Assembly (NCBI GenBank): GCA_035578905.1
Contig: JAQJVL010000159.1
Span: forward strand, 1-64,000
DNA: 64,000 nt
Source of the DNA: Stictocephala bisonia
Lineage: Eukaryota > Arthropoda > Insecta > Hemiptera > Membracidae
Direction: 5' to 3'
The notes under the pieces were generated by a model. It saw only the letters and a list, made by a program, of their open reading frames with translations. It was not told the origin of the DNA and ran no database searches. The translations under genes were made by a program, and so were the position numbers. This document shows, one piece after another, positions 10,065 to 24,500 of this stretch (within the stretch, counting starts at the first letter, position 1; each line of letters begins with the position of its first letter).

Positions 10065-13000
10065 GTAAGTAGATGTTTTAGTTCTGAAATACTCTATTTA
10101 TTAATATTAATTGGAACTATTATGAAATAAGATAAACTGTGCTACTCTAATGAAAATGTTCTACCTAAATATTATTTTCTCGGTGGTTGTTGAAATGTGT
10201 CAATAGTAAAAAAAAATATTCTTATGTTATCTGTCAAGTCCTTATTTGTATGTATTGTCAAATTGGTCTCCTTAAATAACAGAAGGGTTTATGGCAGTAT
10301 AGTAATTGTCATGGATCCAGTGTGAGCAACTCATCTAAATTTTTAGAAGAGGATAATTTCTAAGATGACCACATTATCTAGTATTTTTCTAATTAAATTA
10401 TCTTTTATTAATATTAAAATTTCAGAGGCAGATGTGTAGAATATCCTTTATCGGAAAACAGAAGATAATTTCATTACTGTATGCTTATAATTAGTTAAAC
10501 CTTTTGTAATGACAAACCAACTGTCAATAATTTTGTTTGTAAGCACTTAGGTAATTGTAATTTTTGCTCGTCAAAAGGTATTTGTTGCCAAATTCGTAGT
10601 AATAGGAAAAAAATCAGTAATTTATCAAGATGTATTCATCCATAAACAGATATGACTAAACACAACTTTAAAATCTTCTTTAAAAGCGTTCTTTTATTAA
10701 TCCCTTCAGTCTGAAGAAGGTAAACGTAGTTTACCAAAATTGATCACCATAAAATTTTGTACTTATATTGAACTAAATTAAGTAAATTTGTACTGTATGA
10801 CATCACTTGTATTGTAAAGTTACGATTTTATCATCAAGTAAATTAAAAATATTTCAGAACTTAATTTGAGCATAAATAATATTAATGAATAATATATTCC
10901 TAGCCAATTTTACAATAATAATAGATCCTTTAGGACCACACGGCTGGACGGTGTTTTTGCTTGAGTATACGTGGTCAGCACTTTGGGTTCCAGTGTCGTT
11001 AGTTCCAGCCTTTGTTACCAGGTTGCACTACTGAAAGTGCTGCACCCCAACTATCTCAATTATTATCAAGTAAAACTCAAAGTGAATTATCTCATAACAG
11101 AGAACTCTAGCAGGCCTAATGTCTCCAATTATTAGAGCGGCAATTATTAGGTTTCTTAAAGGGGGCCATTTTCCTGCACAAAAAAGCCAATACATGCTTT
11201 TCTATTTCAAATATCAGTCTGCAGTAATTACTGTATTATAACACTTGAAGTGTCATTTTATAGACGAAGAATTTTTCTAGTGAACACTATTGAGTATTTC
11301 AATAATTTTCTTGTAGTGAAATATATGATACTTTAGATGTAACTAGCTGTACCCACCCGCTTCGCCGGTCATAATATTGAGTTTGATTTACAACCTAATA
11401 GCTGAAAGAATTCGAGCATTTTTGCTTCTTCTACCAATATTAGATTTTTAGGAGGCATGTCATAAAAATTAAACTGCAAAACAAATAATTATTTATTTTT
11501 CGTTTTCACGTTTCACCACATGTTTTAATTACTGAGGAAAAAAGGTTAACACCAAAATACAGATCACCCGATCAAGTAAAAGTAGTGTGTGCTACACTCT
11601 CAAGGTGAAATGTAGAACTACAATAAATCAAAACATATACAGTACTGTTGTTGTGAGAACTTCAATCTGTGAAACTACATTAAACCACACAGTCATATGT
11701 TTTTTGTAAACAATTCAGATTCTCCATTTGAATAACATGGGATCTTTAGGAGCCCGTGGGGCGGGACTCTGTGGACGGATCTGCATCAAACTTCACAGAA
11801 ACCATCTCGGGAGTATACAGGATAACATCCTAAAGTTTCATGGCGATCGGTTGGATGGTTTGGCAGCGCATAAACTTCAAACATATATATACAAACATCC
11901 TCTTTTATAAATATAGATTCTTGACGGTTTTAAATTTAAAAACTCGTAATATCAACTTACTGTCTACTAGAATGAACCTTTAATAACTACACAGAGTTCA
12001 TTAAAACTTATTATTTAGACAAACAAAAACCGTACTGTTGAAATATAACAGTATGTTTTAATCTGATGACGGTAAAATTGTATGTCTACTATAGGTCTGT
12101 TGACTTCGCAGTAGTGGCTTGGCTGTTTGGAAAACAACCACCTTAATTGTTCAATTTTATAAATTAATCAAAACCCTTATATCTAAGCTTTACAAATAAG
12201 AATTATGATTGAATAAATTTTATTATCACTTCAATATCAATAGAAATGCATTTAATCCTACGTGTCTAATTGACTCAGCTTTGAAAAAAAAACCAAATAA
12301 TAGAACAAAATTTGTGAATGTAAGATTTTAAAAAGAAAAATGTGTATTTACCAGTGCAATGCAAAGCGAGGTTAATTCACAAATATTTTATTTGCAGATG
12401 AAAATCACAAAGGAAGACATGTGGATTAGAACTTACGGACGACTGTACCAGAAACTGTGTTCGACAACATGTGAAATTCCTATTGGTATTTACAGGACTC
12501 AAGACACAACTACAACATCCTCCCCTCACGTAAGTAGCAATGTAAACATTTAACGAGCATGAACTCACTTAACTCCAGCTCAAACTAACTAATCTGCTGG
12601 TATGTAATCTTTTTCAACTCTGAAATATTAAATTTGCAGTCAGAATAATGGTTTTGTTATGAATTTAGTGGTTAGTGGTATTTTCTTACACTTAGTAGCC
12701 TTTTCTTTTTTATCTTAACAAGCTAGTTAACTCGTTTTTTAGTCAAATAAAAATATTAAACTGAAGATCTTTAACCTTAAATTGCAAAGAAAACTAAAAA
12801 CTATTCCAATTACAAATGTTATATGTCAATCTTATTAAATTCCTGACAACACCTGAACCAACTAACAAGCCACTGTGAGGTAAATATTTGATTTGTCCCC
12901 ATACTCTTCAAATTAGATCCTGTAGATTTCTGATGCAAACACACGAATCATGAGTACAATGAGTCTCAGAAACATAGGAACTATCAAGAGTATTTTATTT

Positions 13001-16000
13001 CTCTGTAGACTGACTGATCGACAGAGATACGACCTATATAAAAGTAATTTAGAAGTAAATACTAAAACCATAGGACTCTATTTAAAACTTCTATAAAAAT
13101 CAAATTTTTCATGTTTAGAACTTGGACTATAAGAAATAAAACAATCATACTAAAAATAATACTATTGGAAAATCTCGACGTAAACTGTGAAGGCTTCCTT
13201 GTTGGTATTTAGGGGGGAAATTCAGCCTCCTAAGATCTAAATATTTGTATAACATAACTTTTTACTGTAGAACTGTTGCCAGATGACTATGCATGGATTT
13301 CATGTAAAATCCCAACTAAACTAATCTCCATTGAGCTAAACTTACTGTGCAGCAGTGGTAGACTTAAAATATGAACAATCAATGTAAGAAGGTTTAACCA
13401 ACCAAGTCAAAATGAAAGATTAACATTAATTATTATTAAGTGTGAAAAATATAATTCAATAAATTAGAAATAATTAATTAATTTAACAAACTATTTACTT
13501 AGTGCAAAGTGGAATTTAAGATATAAACCAGCCTAAAAATATACAAAATATGGAGTAATTTTAAACTATACTTTATTTATTGAATGGCTGACTTGACATG
13601 AAAGTGCTTAGTGGCATTTGAATGTAGCTCGGTCGTGCAAGGTTGCCAATAGTACTGTTTGTCATACGACAGACAATAATAACTTGTTGAGGTAGAAATC
13701 TGTTTGAAGAGGCATTTTTAATTAGTTAAAACTAGTACAATATATTGATAATGGCATAGAACAATCTATAATTCTAAACACAAATACGAAAGACAATATA
13801 AAAAATAGGAAAGTCCACGATCATAAGATGTTTACTCACACTCAAATTTACAATATCAAACAAGTAGGTTATGTGAACTGAAATGTGGCAACAATGCAAG
13901 AGGTAAAGACGTTTTGGCTGGCTTACATCATCACGCCATTTGTCATAGCATTCCTCCACGTAGTTCCAGCACTTGCTGTAAGAGCGCTCTTAGATCAAGT
14001 CATGACAATCAATAAATGTGGCAACAATGCAAGAGGTAAAGACGTTTTGGCTGGCTTACATCATCACGCCATTTGTCATAGCATTCCTCCACATAGTTCC
14101 AGCGCTTGCTGTAAGAGCGCTCTTAGATCAAGTCGTGACAATCAATAAACTATAATACATTTTCTTAACTTGAGTAAATTAGTTTTAAACTTTGTTGGTG
14201 TCTATTATGAGTATTAACGTCTTATTTTTGTTTAATCTCTTCAGATAAAGTTGGATATTCTGCATCATCTTTTAAACCAAGAAGTAAAATTTTCTTTACA
14301 TTTAGGCAAGCTTACAACAGCTTATCTATACAGTATCTTTCACAAGAACAGGTTCTTGATTTATTCTTGGTTCCACAAGCATTCAAACAAATTTTATTTT
14401 CCGAAGAATTATGAAGCTTTCAAACGTAAAATAAATAAGAGATTAGTTGGTTTTTCGTTACTGCAGAATCAGACAGTCTACCAAAACACATAAAAGTTAG
14501 TCCAAGATTAATCGTCCTATTAAAATAATAGAAGTGATCTTTATTAAATATACATGAGGAGAAAAAACATAACATATATACGGTAACACAAATTGTCAGT
14601 GTCACTAGCACATTTTTCAAGTGTGGGAGCCCTCACATGATGAAGATGCTAGCAAACAGAAATTTGCTGTTCAAGCCAAACCTGTCTAAAAATACAAACT
14701 AAATATTCCTTACTCCTAGGGCTAACTGACAAGTCTCTGTGCAATATTCTACCCTCATTATTACACCATTCGAGATGAAACTTTGGAAACTCCCCTCATT
14801 AGTTAGAAAAAATGCACTTGAAAAAAGCAAACTCAAATTTTTAATTTGTAGTTTTATGATGAGTTGAGTATATTTTGTTTCCTTATATCGGATATTCTGT
14901 AGTTCAACTGTTTTCCTTGACTAAAATAATAAAATAGAAACAAATTGATAAATTACTGGACTATGCAAAGGCCATGTTAAGTTGGGCCTTAATTATTCGA
15001 CCTTTGCAATAATAAGTGGAAATTCAGAATTAACTCAATCATTAAAAAAAGCTAAAAACTAACTGAAATGAAATCGAACACTTCTTTATTCTATAATATG
15101 TAACATAAATGGCGAGATTAAGACTAAGTCCTTTTCAACATCTAATAACATGTAGTTAAAATAGTAACCATAATTAAATAAATATGTATGAAATAAATTG
15201 AAATGATGAATAGCTAAATTATTAGTTTACAGAATTATGAATACTCTATTGGTCATATCAAAGTAAGCCTTACCAGTGAACAGTTGAAAAAATTATGAAT
15301 TTTACAAATATTTTAAAACCTTCCATAGTGCTAATTATTTATTCATGAACCTATGCATGTATCTCTATTCAGACTAAGGCTAAACTAATATTTAACATTT
15401 CTAATCTACTACCAAATCATCTTAAAGTAAACTAACCACATCTCTAAGCCTGTAATATCTTTTTGTTGGCCTCACTTCAATCTCTCTTCTTTGCATTATG
15501 AATGTTGTGGGTATGTGTGCATGCCAGACTGAGCCGGAAGGGGGGCCCGGTTCCTCGGTTTACTCTGCCGTGCCAACTAACTGCCTCGGATCGACAGATC
15601 GTGATCCTTCTTCAATGGTAAGTACTATCTTTCTAACCATTTGAAAACTTATTCAGCTTTTTTTGTTTGCTTATTAAACTAGATTGTATTTCTTACTCTG
15701 TTGTGAATAAGCAATTTGTTGTGATTTACTGATGAAAAGAACTTTGGAATAACTGGATATTCATTGATTATACAACACGTTCTTTTTTGTTCTTCTTATG
15801 GCTTACTGAAATAAAATGTTTTTATGATACTAATACAAAACTAAAAACAAGGATTAGTCAAAAACCCAAAGTAAATTGCGTGTAAAGGAAATAGAATGAT
15901 TACTTCTCCCACCACAGTTGCTCTCCAGCAGCAGTAAGCTGCAAAGTACAGTCACTAACAAAACATATTAAATTAATGATGGTAAAATATTTTAACTATG

Positions 16001-19000
16001 TTTAGAACAAATTTAATTATGTTGGTGAAATTGGCAATTTCTATATCATTTAAACATTAGGAATACTTCAATACAACTCAATTAATTGGTTAAATAACAC
16101 AATAGAAGATCCAATGTAAACATTGTGGCAAGTGGGATCATTGCTGTAATGACAGATCCATGCTTCTTAGCAGTGACTGTACCAAAAACATATGACAGTG
16201 CATGGTGGGGACAGAGTATTTTGCGCATATGCTGTTCACAGGCCATTTACAATGGGTTGGATACTCTACTATGAGTATTGTTTATTTAGATACAACTTTA
16301 AGTAAGGTGTAGTCTTTTATGACATAAACAAATGTTACAGACCGGGCCGTGGTTCTAGGCGTGTAGGAGAGGTAGTGCAAGCGAGATAGTGAATATCCCC
16401 ACCATATTTCACCTACGTCTATTGTGTACAGTCTGTTCAAAATCTTATTTAGGATGGCTGCTATGTTTATATAGTTTGCTCGATGGAGCTTGTATTATTG
16501 AAATTAAAGATACAGAACTGGAATGAAGATTGAGATAATAATAACAACATTCTGTATTCATTTATTATCCTAAATGTTTAAATGTTGGCACTGGTGGTGC
16601 AGTGCTGTAACCCAGCTACACAGGGACAAAGTGTTTGGGAGATTGTAGGCGATAGGTTGGATGCTCGGTCCTCTTAATACCGGCATGGCGTCCGCTTGAT
16701 GGTTGCTATCGGCGTGAACACTACTAGAGAAGTCTGGGGTGTCCATGTTGGGTGGTGATCATTGTGCGGATGTTGTGTGGGGGAGATAACTGAGTATCAG
16801 GCTTGTCAATTAGCTGAAAATCAGACCAGCACTACGTGGTTCGGATTCCACGTAAAGCTGTAGGTCCCTTAGTTGCCCTGGCTGTTGGGCTATTAATAAA
16901 TTGCCCTTTCTAGGAACAGTTGAACTCAGTTAGTAACCAGACTACACTCATCCACAATCAACCTTCACTCATATTCGCCTTAATTCATATTCATTCGCCT
17001 TAAAATACCAACAACGTTGTGTCGGCGTCTCGTATGTAAGAATAAGAATGTAAGAATAATAATTAAAATAATGGTGCTTCTTCTAAAATATTGTGATTAA
17101 AATAACTTATTAGGTTACATGCTACAAGAAAAATGTTAACACTCTTAAATAATGAAAACATATTTTTAAAAGCAAAAAAAAAAAAACAGCTGATTTTGTT
17201 CCATCCAAGAACCCAGTGATTAGAAATACGATAGGTATAACGACTAGGTTGTGCATTAGACTGTGACGTCACATTGTGAAATCAGCTGGTTTGATTATTC
17301 TATTAAATACTGGTAACTAAATCAACCAATCACGTGGAAGTATTTTCTAGGTACTGTGCCCGAGGTGTAAACATTTTTTAACATAAATGTACAACTGCCA
17401 GAGAGTGAAATCCATTAAAGCGCATGCTCAAACCACACGCCCAGGACTATGGACTGGTCAATACTTTGTAGAGAGTACAATTATTAACCTTGTGGTTACA
17501 AAATTGTCCAAGATTAAGGTCACTTAACACGTTGACTGCCATGAGAGCCACCGGTGACCCACACAACAATTTTACCTCACGCCATGAGGGCCACTGGTGG
17601 CCCTCACTAGATTTCAACCTGGCGCCACATCTGTTTCTACGGTAAAGTTCAATATTCATTTTTCCAAGTTCTGTGTTCCATGCAACCATAAATGACCCCC
17701 CCGAGTACAGAAATAGCCGACATCCGGTCTTTTTTTCCGCCATTTTGTGAAGTTATTGATGAGGTACACCGGTGGCCCTCATGGCGTGGGGGCAAAAGTT
17801 TACATATGCCATATGATATTATGTTTCAGCTGTTTTGATGTGATGTTTATATTTTCTTCCCGCACACTGATCTGCTTTTGAGGTTAGGTGTTTAGTAAGT
17901 GACATTGATTCTTTTTGTGACAGAAACTAGTCTGTCTAAATGTCGTAAAAACTAGTTCAAATATATAAAAACTAATGTAGGGTTGCTTTATTTAAAAACC
18001 AGAGGACTATTTTCTATAACATTTTATGAGCTTTCAGAATATATGATTAAAAATTACGTAATACTAAAAATGGCGCTAAAATTTATGTTTGATTTATAAA
18101 AGACGCGGGGGCCACCACCACTACGGCAACCTCAGAATAACACAATAAATTATCTACGCTGGCAGTCAACGTGTTAAGATAGAAGTGTTGGATATCCACA
18201 CTCTGGATGGATCTATGGCCTAATATAGTTTTAATTCTGGTTCACTTCATGTTCGATTGAATATATATTATTAAGAAATGATTTGTTACAGATATAAGAT
18301 TACATAGAATATTCTACATCAAAAGATGTTTTGTGGAGTTATATCATTCAATAATATCTTCTTTATCCATGAGCTATCTTCAAAATATAATTTTGAGTCC
18401 AAACATAACATAATATACTAAAAGATTTTTCTTTTTGCCAATAAACTGATAACATACCGATTTTGAGATAGATAATAATCTTTGAAATACATGAAATTAA
18501 ATTAATGCCAATATTTCTCTTATTGAAAAAACAAAATATTGAGGGGCTGGTTTTATTCCTTAGGAATGGAATTTTAAAAAATCCTTTCTTATTGGGTCTC
18601 TATGATACAAACAAAAGCTAATTTCCATCCAATTCATCAGAACCTATTCAGTGGTTCGAAAATTTCGTGATGAGTAAGGAAATAGTTTTTGGATTTTGTA
18701 TGTACATAATTAATGTGCTTGTTATATTTCAATAAAATACTAAGCTAGTGGATAAACATTAGTTTAAGGCCTTAATTCCTTGTGTGCAGTATTCAATTAA
18801 TGTCGGAGACGAGGCGAAGGACAACCACACAGAGATGATTGAGAGGGCGGAAATTGCAAACTTGGTGCGATCAAGAATGGAAAGCCTTAATCTCCCTCCC
18901 ATAGACTACGATGATGTTAGTGAGAAACGGTCAAGCCTTTCTTATGTAATAATCAACCCCAGCTGTGATCTTAAACTAGAAGAAGGTGATATCATGTAAG

Positions 19001-22000
19001 TACGTGTTTTATAAAAGTCTTGTTCGAGATTTCATAACTGCAGTGCTGTTTTATTAACTTCTAACTGTCTAAGGCACATTCTGCTGAATCCTAACCTGGT
19101 TGAGCAACTATAGATAGGCCGCTTACAAAGTGACCTATTGAATGCACTGGAAGAAAGATGCACTGAGTGGTGGAAATGAGAAAGTGAACTACTCTTATCC
19201 CAATGTGTCTTTCCAGTTAAAATTGTCATGGCTACTAGGAAGATGATAGGCCGCATGCTGTCGGCTCAATAGTAAGCCCCACCTACTATGTCATTAGCAG
19301 CAGTGCCCATTGGTTTAGTATGATTAATACTAACAAATCAAGCTTAGAACGATTAAATTAAATTATTATTTAGTATTCAAACAACAATTATTTATAGTAA
19401 CAATAACACAATAAATAATAATGGAAACAATAAATAGGAATCAATAGATTTATTAGTTTTTTTTTAATTTTTCAACTAAACACTGTTGCGGAAGTTGAAC
19501 ACTTGAAGGCGGAAGTTAGTCACACCTGTTATGTACGGCAGCTGAGTGGCAGAACAGTTACCCCTGCTACTTAAATCCCTATATGTGCTAAATATAACAT
19601 GCAGATCACTTTCTGTCCAGCCCTATTATAGTCAGTGATTGCAAACTTTAACCTGAATAAAGCGTCATACACTAGTACTCTTTAAAGCGGTTTTTTTTAG
19701 CAAACTCTTTTGTTGACCATCTCTACTTAGATCTTCACTCTTTGAATCATACCAAAATAAAATATCAATTATTCATAAGGACATTTTTAACTATAGGTTA
19801 TAAGAGGCAACAATAAGAGTGTTATGATGGCTCACAATTTCCTACTTTCTCATCTCAAATTGGGCGTTGTCCTGAAAAAGCTTCAAAATTTGTATTGGCA
19901 GCTTGCATTTTACGTAACTTTAGAAGTGCATGGTGGAATAAAAGGTAACGAGCATCTCCGCAAGGCCAAAGAACACAAGCAAAAAAATGTCACAACGAAC
20001 GCTTACTTACTAAATATTTTACAATGCCAGAAAATGAACGGCCATATCAAAACTTATACAATTAAATAGACTTTGACATCTTAAACTCAATTTTTTTCAA
20101 TCATACAACCTCAAGAATGTATGAATGTGTTCTTAATAATACAAAAAAGATAGAAATAATTAATAACAATTTCAAAAATTAATCTTATAATTATACTTAA
20201 TTACCTATAACTTTCAGTTTCTCTGATAAAAAAAAAATAGCAAAAACAACATTCATGTCTTGATTATTGTCTGATAAAAAAATGTTGATAACGATTTATT
20301 AAAATAATAAGTAATGAGCCTTAATCTTACTATGTTACTTTTGAAATATGGAAAAAATATCTTAATTTAATTTTCTATTATAATAGAGGTTTGGAAACCG
20401 TTAGAAAATATTTGATTCAATACAGACATAATTAAATAATGTCAATTTTTATTGAAGTTATACTTCTTTGCGCCCGTTAGACACTTTGGGATGGGATGTT
20501 GGTCGAGAAACCGCGTCACGCTGAAAAGTAAGAACAAATTTTTAAGAACTATCGATTAATCGATTGTTAATCGAAGAAATTTAATCGAAGAAATTACTGA
20601 TAATGATAATATAGGTGTATAATATAATAATGAAGTCACGTATAATATATTGAAGATAAATATATTGAATAATATTGAAAAATTTCTTATATTTCATTTA
20701 TATATCCTGTCTGTTTGTGTGTGTGAGTGGGTGTATGAGAATGGCCAAAGAAGTATAACTTCCACCGTGTGGTCCGACGCACACCCAATTTTTATTTTTA
20801 TTTATTTTATTTATTAACAATTTGTTTACAATTGTTTGGCCCCACCAAGTTACAAAAAACTTGTCGGTGGGGTCCATTTCTTACTCTTGAAATATACAGT
20901 ATTTTTGTAACAATTTTAATTACTGTGGCGGTTCAGGGGCAGGCAACTTATCATAATTTTCTCTTTACAAGCAACTGCAGATCTATCCTGCTGCAAATAA
21001 ATACCTAGCAATAATAAAGTAACATATGATATAAATAAATTATCAATAACCAATAACAATAAATAATATACTAGTAGTAATTTAGTAATACAAGGCGAGC
21101 AAACATAGTTAACAGTAACAATAAATTAATAACTATTCCCTACATATATCCTGTGCTTGTCACCCAATCAATGCATAGAAAACAGATAACTCATCAAGAT
21201 ATATGCATGGAAAAAGAAGTCATATCTCTGTGCCTGTCTCCAGACGTCTTTGGACGTCTGTCCACCTCAAGGAGAAATTTAATTTCATAATTCTTTTTCT
21301 GTCTATTCTGGTGATTACAGGAAGTTAACTGTATACAGGCTGTTTAAGTTTAAAATAAATTCAGCATTCAATCAAACTTTTTATTTTATTATTTGGGTGA
21401 TGCCTTTTGCAATTATTGTATCCATAATCTGTACAAGCTGTAAAGAAAATACATGTTTCAATATTTAACTGCTTATAGTAATAAAAATTATTTTAGATGA
21501 AATTTTAAAAAATGTGTTATTTTCATTGCAATATGAAATAATTTGTTATTATATTAAAAGTTGTAATATTTGTTGTAGCTGTCCATAACTATAATTATTT
21601 GTTTTTTTTAACGTGATTCTAACCAGCCATTCTTTTTATTTTTATTGCAAATCACTTTATTTCATGTTCAATCCCGATGTATACCTTGAACTCACAGAAT
21701 TAGGATTCGAGTATTTCGTTTTGGGCAGATATAATTCATTTGACATTTTTCAGCTATTTAGTTCGGCCAAGTCCTTTCTCAGCACAGAAAACTTTTGAAA
21801 GGCATAATAGCAGAAGAAAATCGAACATCAGCTTTTGTTCACAAGCCATAAACAACCTCCCTGGCTCTCGACGAGGCTCGGGCATCATCTTCCCTTCACC
21901 AAGAGCACCACCCTTAGTGACTACGAAGGCCAACTCTCTGTCCCTGCCCGACAGCCCCACAGTGGCGGGCACATTCAGAGGACGGTCCAACTCACTCAGG

Positions 22001-24469
22001 GTGGTGGATGACATACTGTTGCGACGCTCTAACTCCTTGCGTCAAGGACTAGTGCAGGCAACGAGGAAGAGTAGCCTTGAAGAAATCGGAATCGGATTGC
22101 ATTACCCTCCAGTGAGTATTTTTATTAAACTTTATTTCCATTAAAACAATAATTGTTCTCCTAATTTAAAAGAATCTTTTGCATCGTCAGAATGCAATTT
22201 ATCTTCATAATATTCAAGCAAAGCATGATTTTCTTTCCGTCATGTCATAACATAATATTGTCTTCAATCTATTCTCCCTTTTGATTAAGAGAGCTTTCAT
22301 TATTGATGTAACCTAAATAAATTTAAATCTTTAATTTAAATACAGTACTAGGTTGATATGTTTGATTATGACTTTAATTAAGTCATTTTCAGTCATTCAA
22401 ATGAAGTGCATTATTTGAAAAATTGGGATCTAAAAACGTATTGGGATCAATCTCCGGTTGAAGGCAAGTTTCTCAATTGCAAACTGTGAACTGACAGATG
22501 CACGGTTAAATATGATTAATCTACTTTATGCCATAAGAATTGTTTAAACATGCATTTGTTGTTAATATTTTTTCTAAAATGAAGCTAATGCACAATTACT
22601 AAATATTTAAAATAAAGATTAATTTTTAAACATTACTAATAAATTAGTTACACTAATGGTGGAAAGTTTTTAAATATTTATCTGAAAATATGTAATAAAT
22701 AAGACAGAATAAATTAATTTCCATTTGATTTTTTCCTAAATATGATAAAAATAATTTATTGCCTTTTCAATCAAGTGAATGACTTATAGGAGATAAGTTA
22801 AAAGTCCATAAATATTCAGGCTTATAGAATAAACAAAATCAATATTATATTTTATAAATTTAAACTTTATTCTGGGTTAATTTTCTTGACACAGTTTTTT
22901 TTTAATTTTAACTATTTTGTTAAACGAGGTATAGTAAAAATGTTCCCGGAATTTGTGGAAATATATTTATTGGACAAAGATACAAACTTATAAACCTGTC
23001 TCCCTTCAAAATATTCTACTCTTGCAAACAGACTCGTCCCAACGATTCAGTTGTTCAAATCACTTCTGATACTTTTTTTTTATGTATTTGTATGATTTTG
23101 TCACATTTTTTCTAACAGCTTCAGCACCTACAAATCGTTTTCTTTTTATCAATTTTCAGTGTTTGAGTAGGAAGCAATCAGCCAGCATGAAGTCAGACGA
23201 GTAGGGAGGATGTTGTTGTGTGGTAGCACGGAGCTTGACTAGGTAGATAGATACTAGCAGGGATCGATGTGCAGGGGTATTGTTATGCAGCAAAATCCAA
23301 TTGTCTTCTGCCCATTTTTTAGACCGTTTCCTTCTAATGGCATCGCGTAAGCTCTTAAAAATGTATGTCAGGACACTGCCATGTAATAAATTTACTTCAT
23401 ATGTGATTTCATCAATCACCATTCTTCTGTTTGTATGGACAGCTTGCCAAACTCGCTCAATGTTGTCATCTGTGGTTGCAGTTGAAAGACGTCCACCACA
23501 AGAGTCATCTTCCGTGTTTATACAACCTTCACGAAATCATCTGTGCTATTCGTAAACTTGGCTTTTCTTCATCGCCTCAACTCTCTACCCTTAAATTAAT
23601 ATTTGAAGAGTCTCAAAAGATGACTTTTGAAGCAAAACACAAAATTTAATGTTTGTTCGCTGTTCATTAAATCATTTTTCAAAAAGCGACAATGTAAACA
23701 CACAAACACACGAAAAGCACTCTCCACGGGGGAACAATGGCAGCTGAGCAATACTCACACTACCGATATCCCTTCTCTAGGAGTAATATCAGCTGCTACA
23801 CAACAAAATCCTCACCGACAACCATGCTGTGTGTCTTTGGACATCGATTCAGGGAACTTTTTCACTTTACCTTGTAAGTTTATAATAATTTTAATTTGTT
23901 CAATATTTCATTACAGTGATAATTAGTAAATTATATAGAATTATTTTCACTACTGGTTAACCTATGTTGGTTCCTTGTTTTAATTAATTTAGTTTTTTTA
24001 TTTACTTGGTTATTTATAATTGTGCGTAAACAACGTAATATAAAACATAAGTCGTTTCATATCATAAGTGAAATCAAGTTTCTATCCTATTGCAGATCCA
24101 TCAGTACTTTAAGTCAACTAACACACTTACACTTGAGGTGCCTAACAGTGCCTCACTTGACAGTGGCACTCATGTAGTCGGCTGTATGACTGCTAGCAGA
24201 ACGGCGGGGAGGTTATCGGTATGTTCCCAGCCCTGTGAATATGCACTCCCCATTAGATAGAGCATAGCCATTGTGTAGCTATTTAGTCTGTTCTAAATAC
24301 GTCCAAACTTGATATTAAAATATACTAACTCTTGATAGTTTCAGCAATAAAAATTATCTTAAACTTTAATTATATATTATAATAAACAATGAATTGAAAA
24401 CTATTCTTTTTTTATATAATATATACATACATATCCGCTCCTGTCCAGTTCGTTCCTGGATCTAAGTAT

Positions 24470-24500
<31 letters not shown>

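Noticed and set aside
11728..11910. 60-codon + strand protein
   Set aside because: Lies within the 3' end of an RTE/Proto2-like repeat; no protein family.
14251..14493. + strand 80-codon frame as a gene
   Set aside because: AT-rich, no recognised motif, and the weak LINE-like end ([10 protein letters not shown]) is in another frame.
16340..16450. Possible extra Slo2 exon in a GC-richer patch
   Set aside because: In-frame stops follow the only plausible acceptor, and no donor with a fitting phase was seen.
21754..22014. Minus-strand frame opposite Slo2 exon 5
   Set aside because: Exact shadow of a well-supported exon, with no family resemblance of its own.
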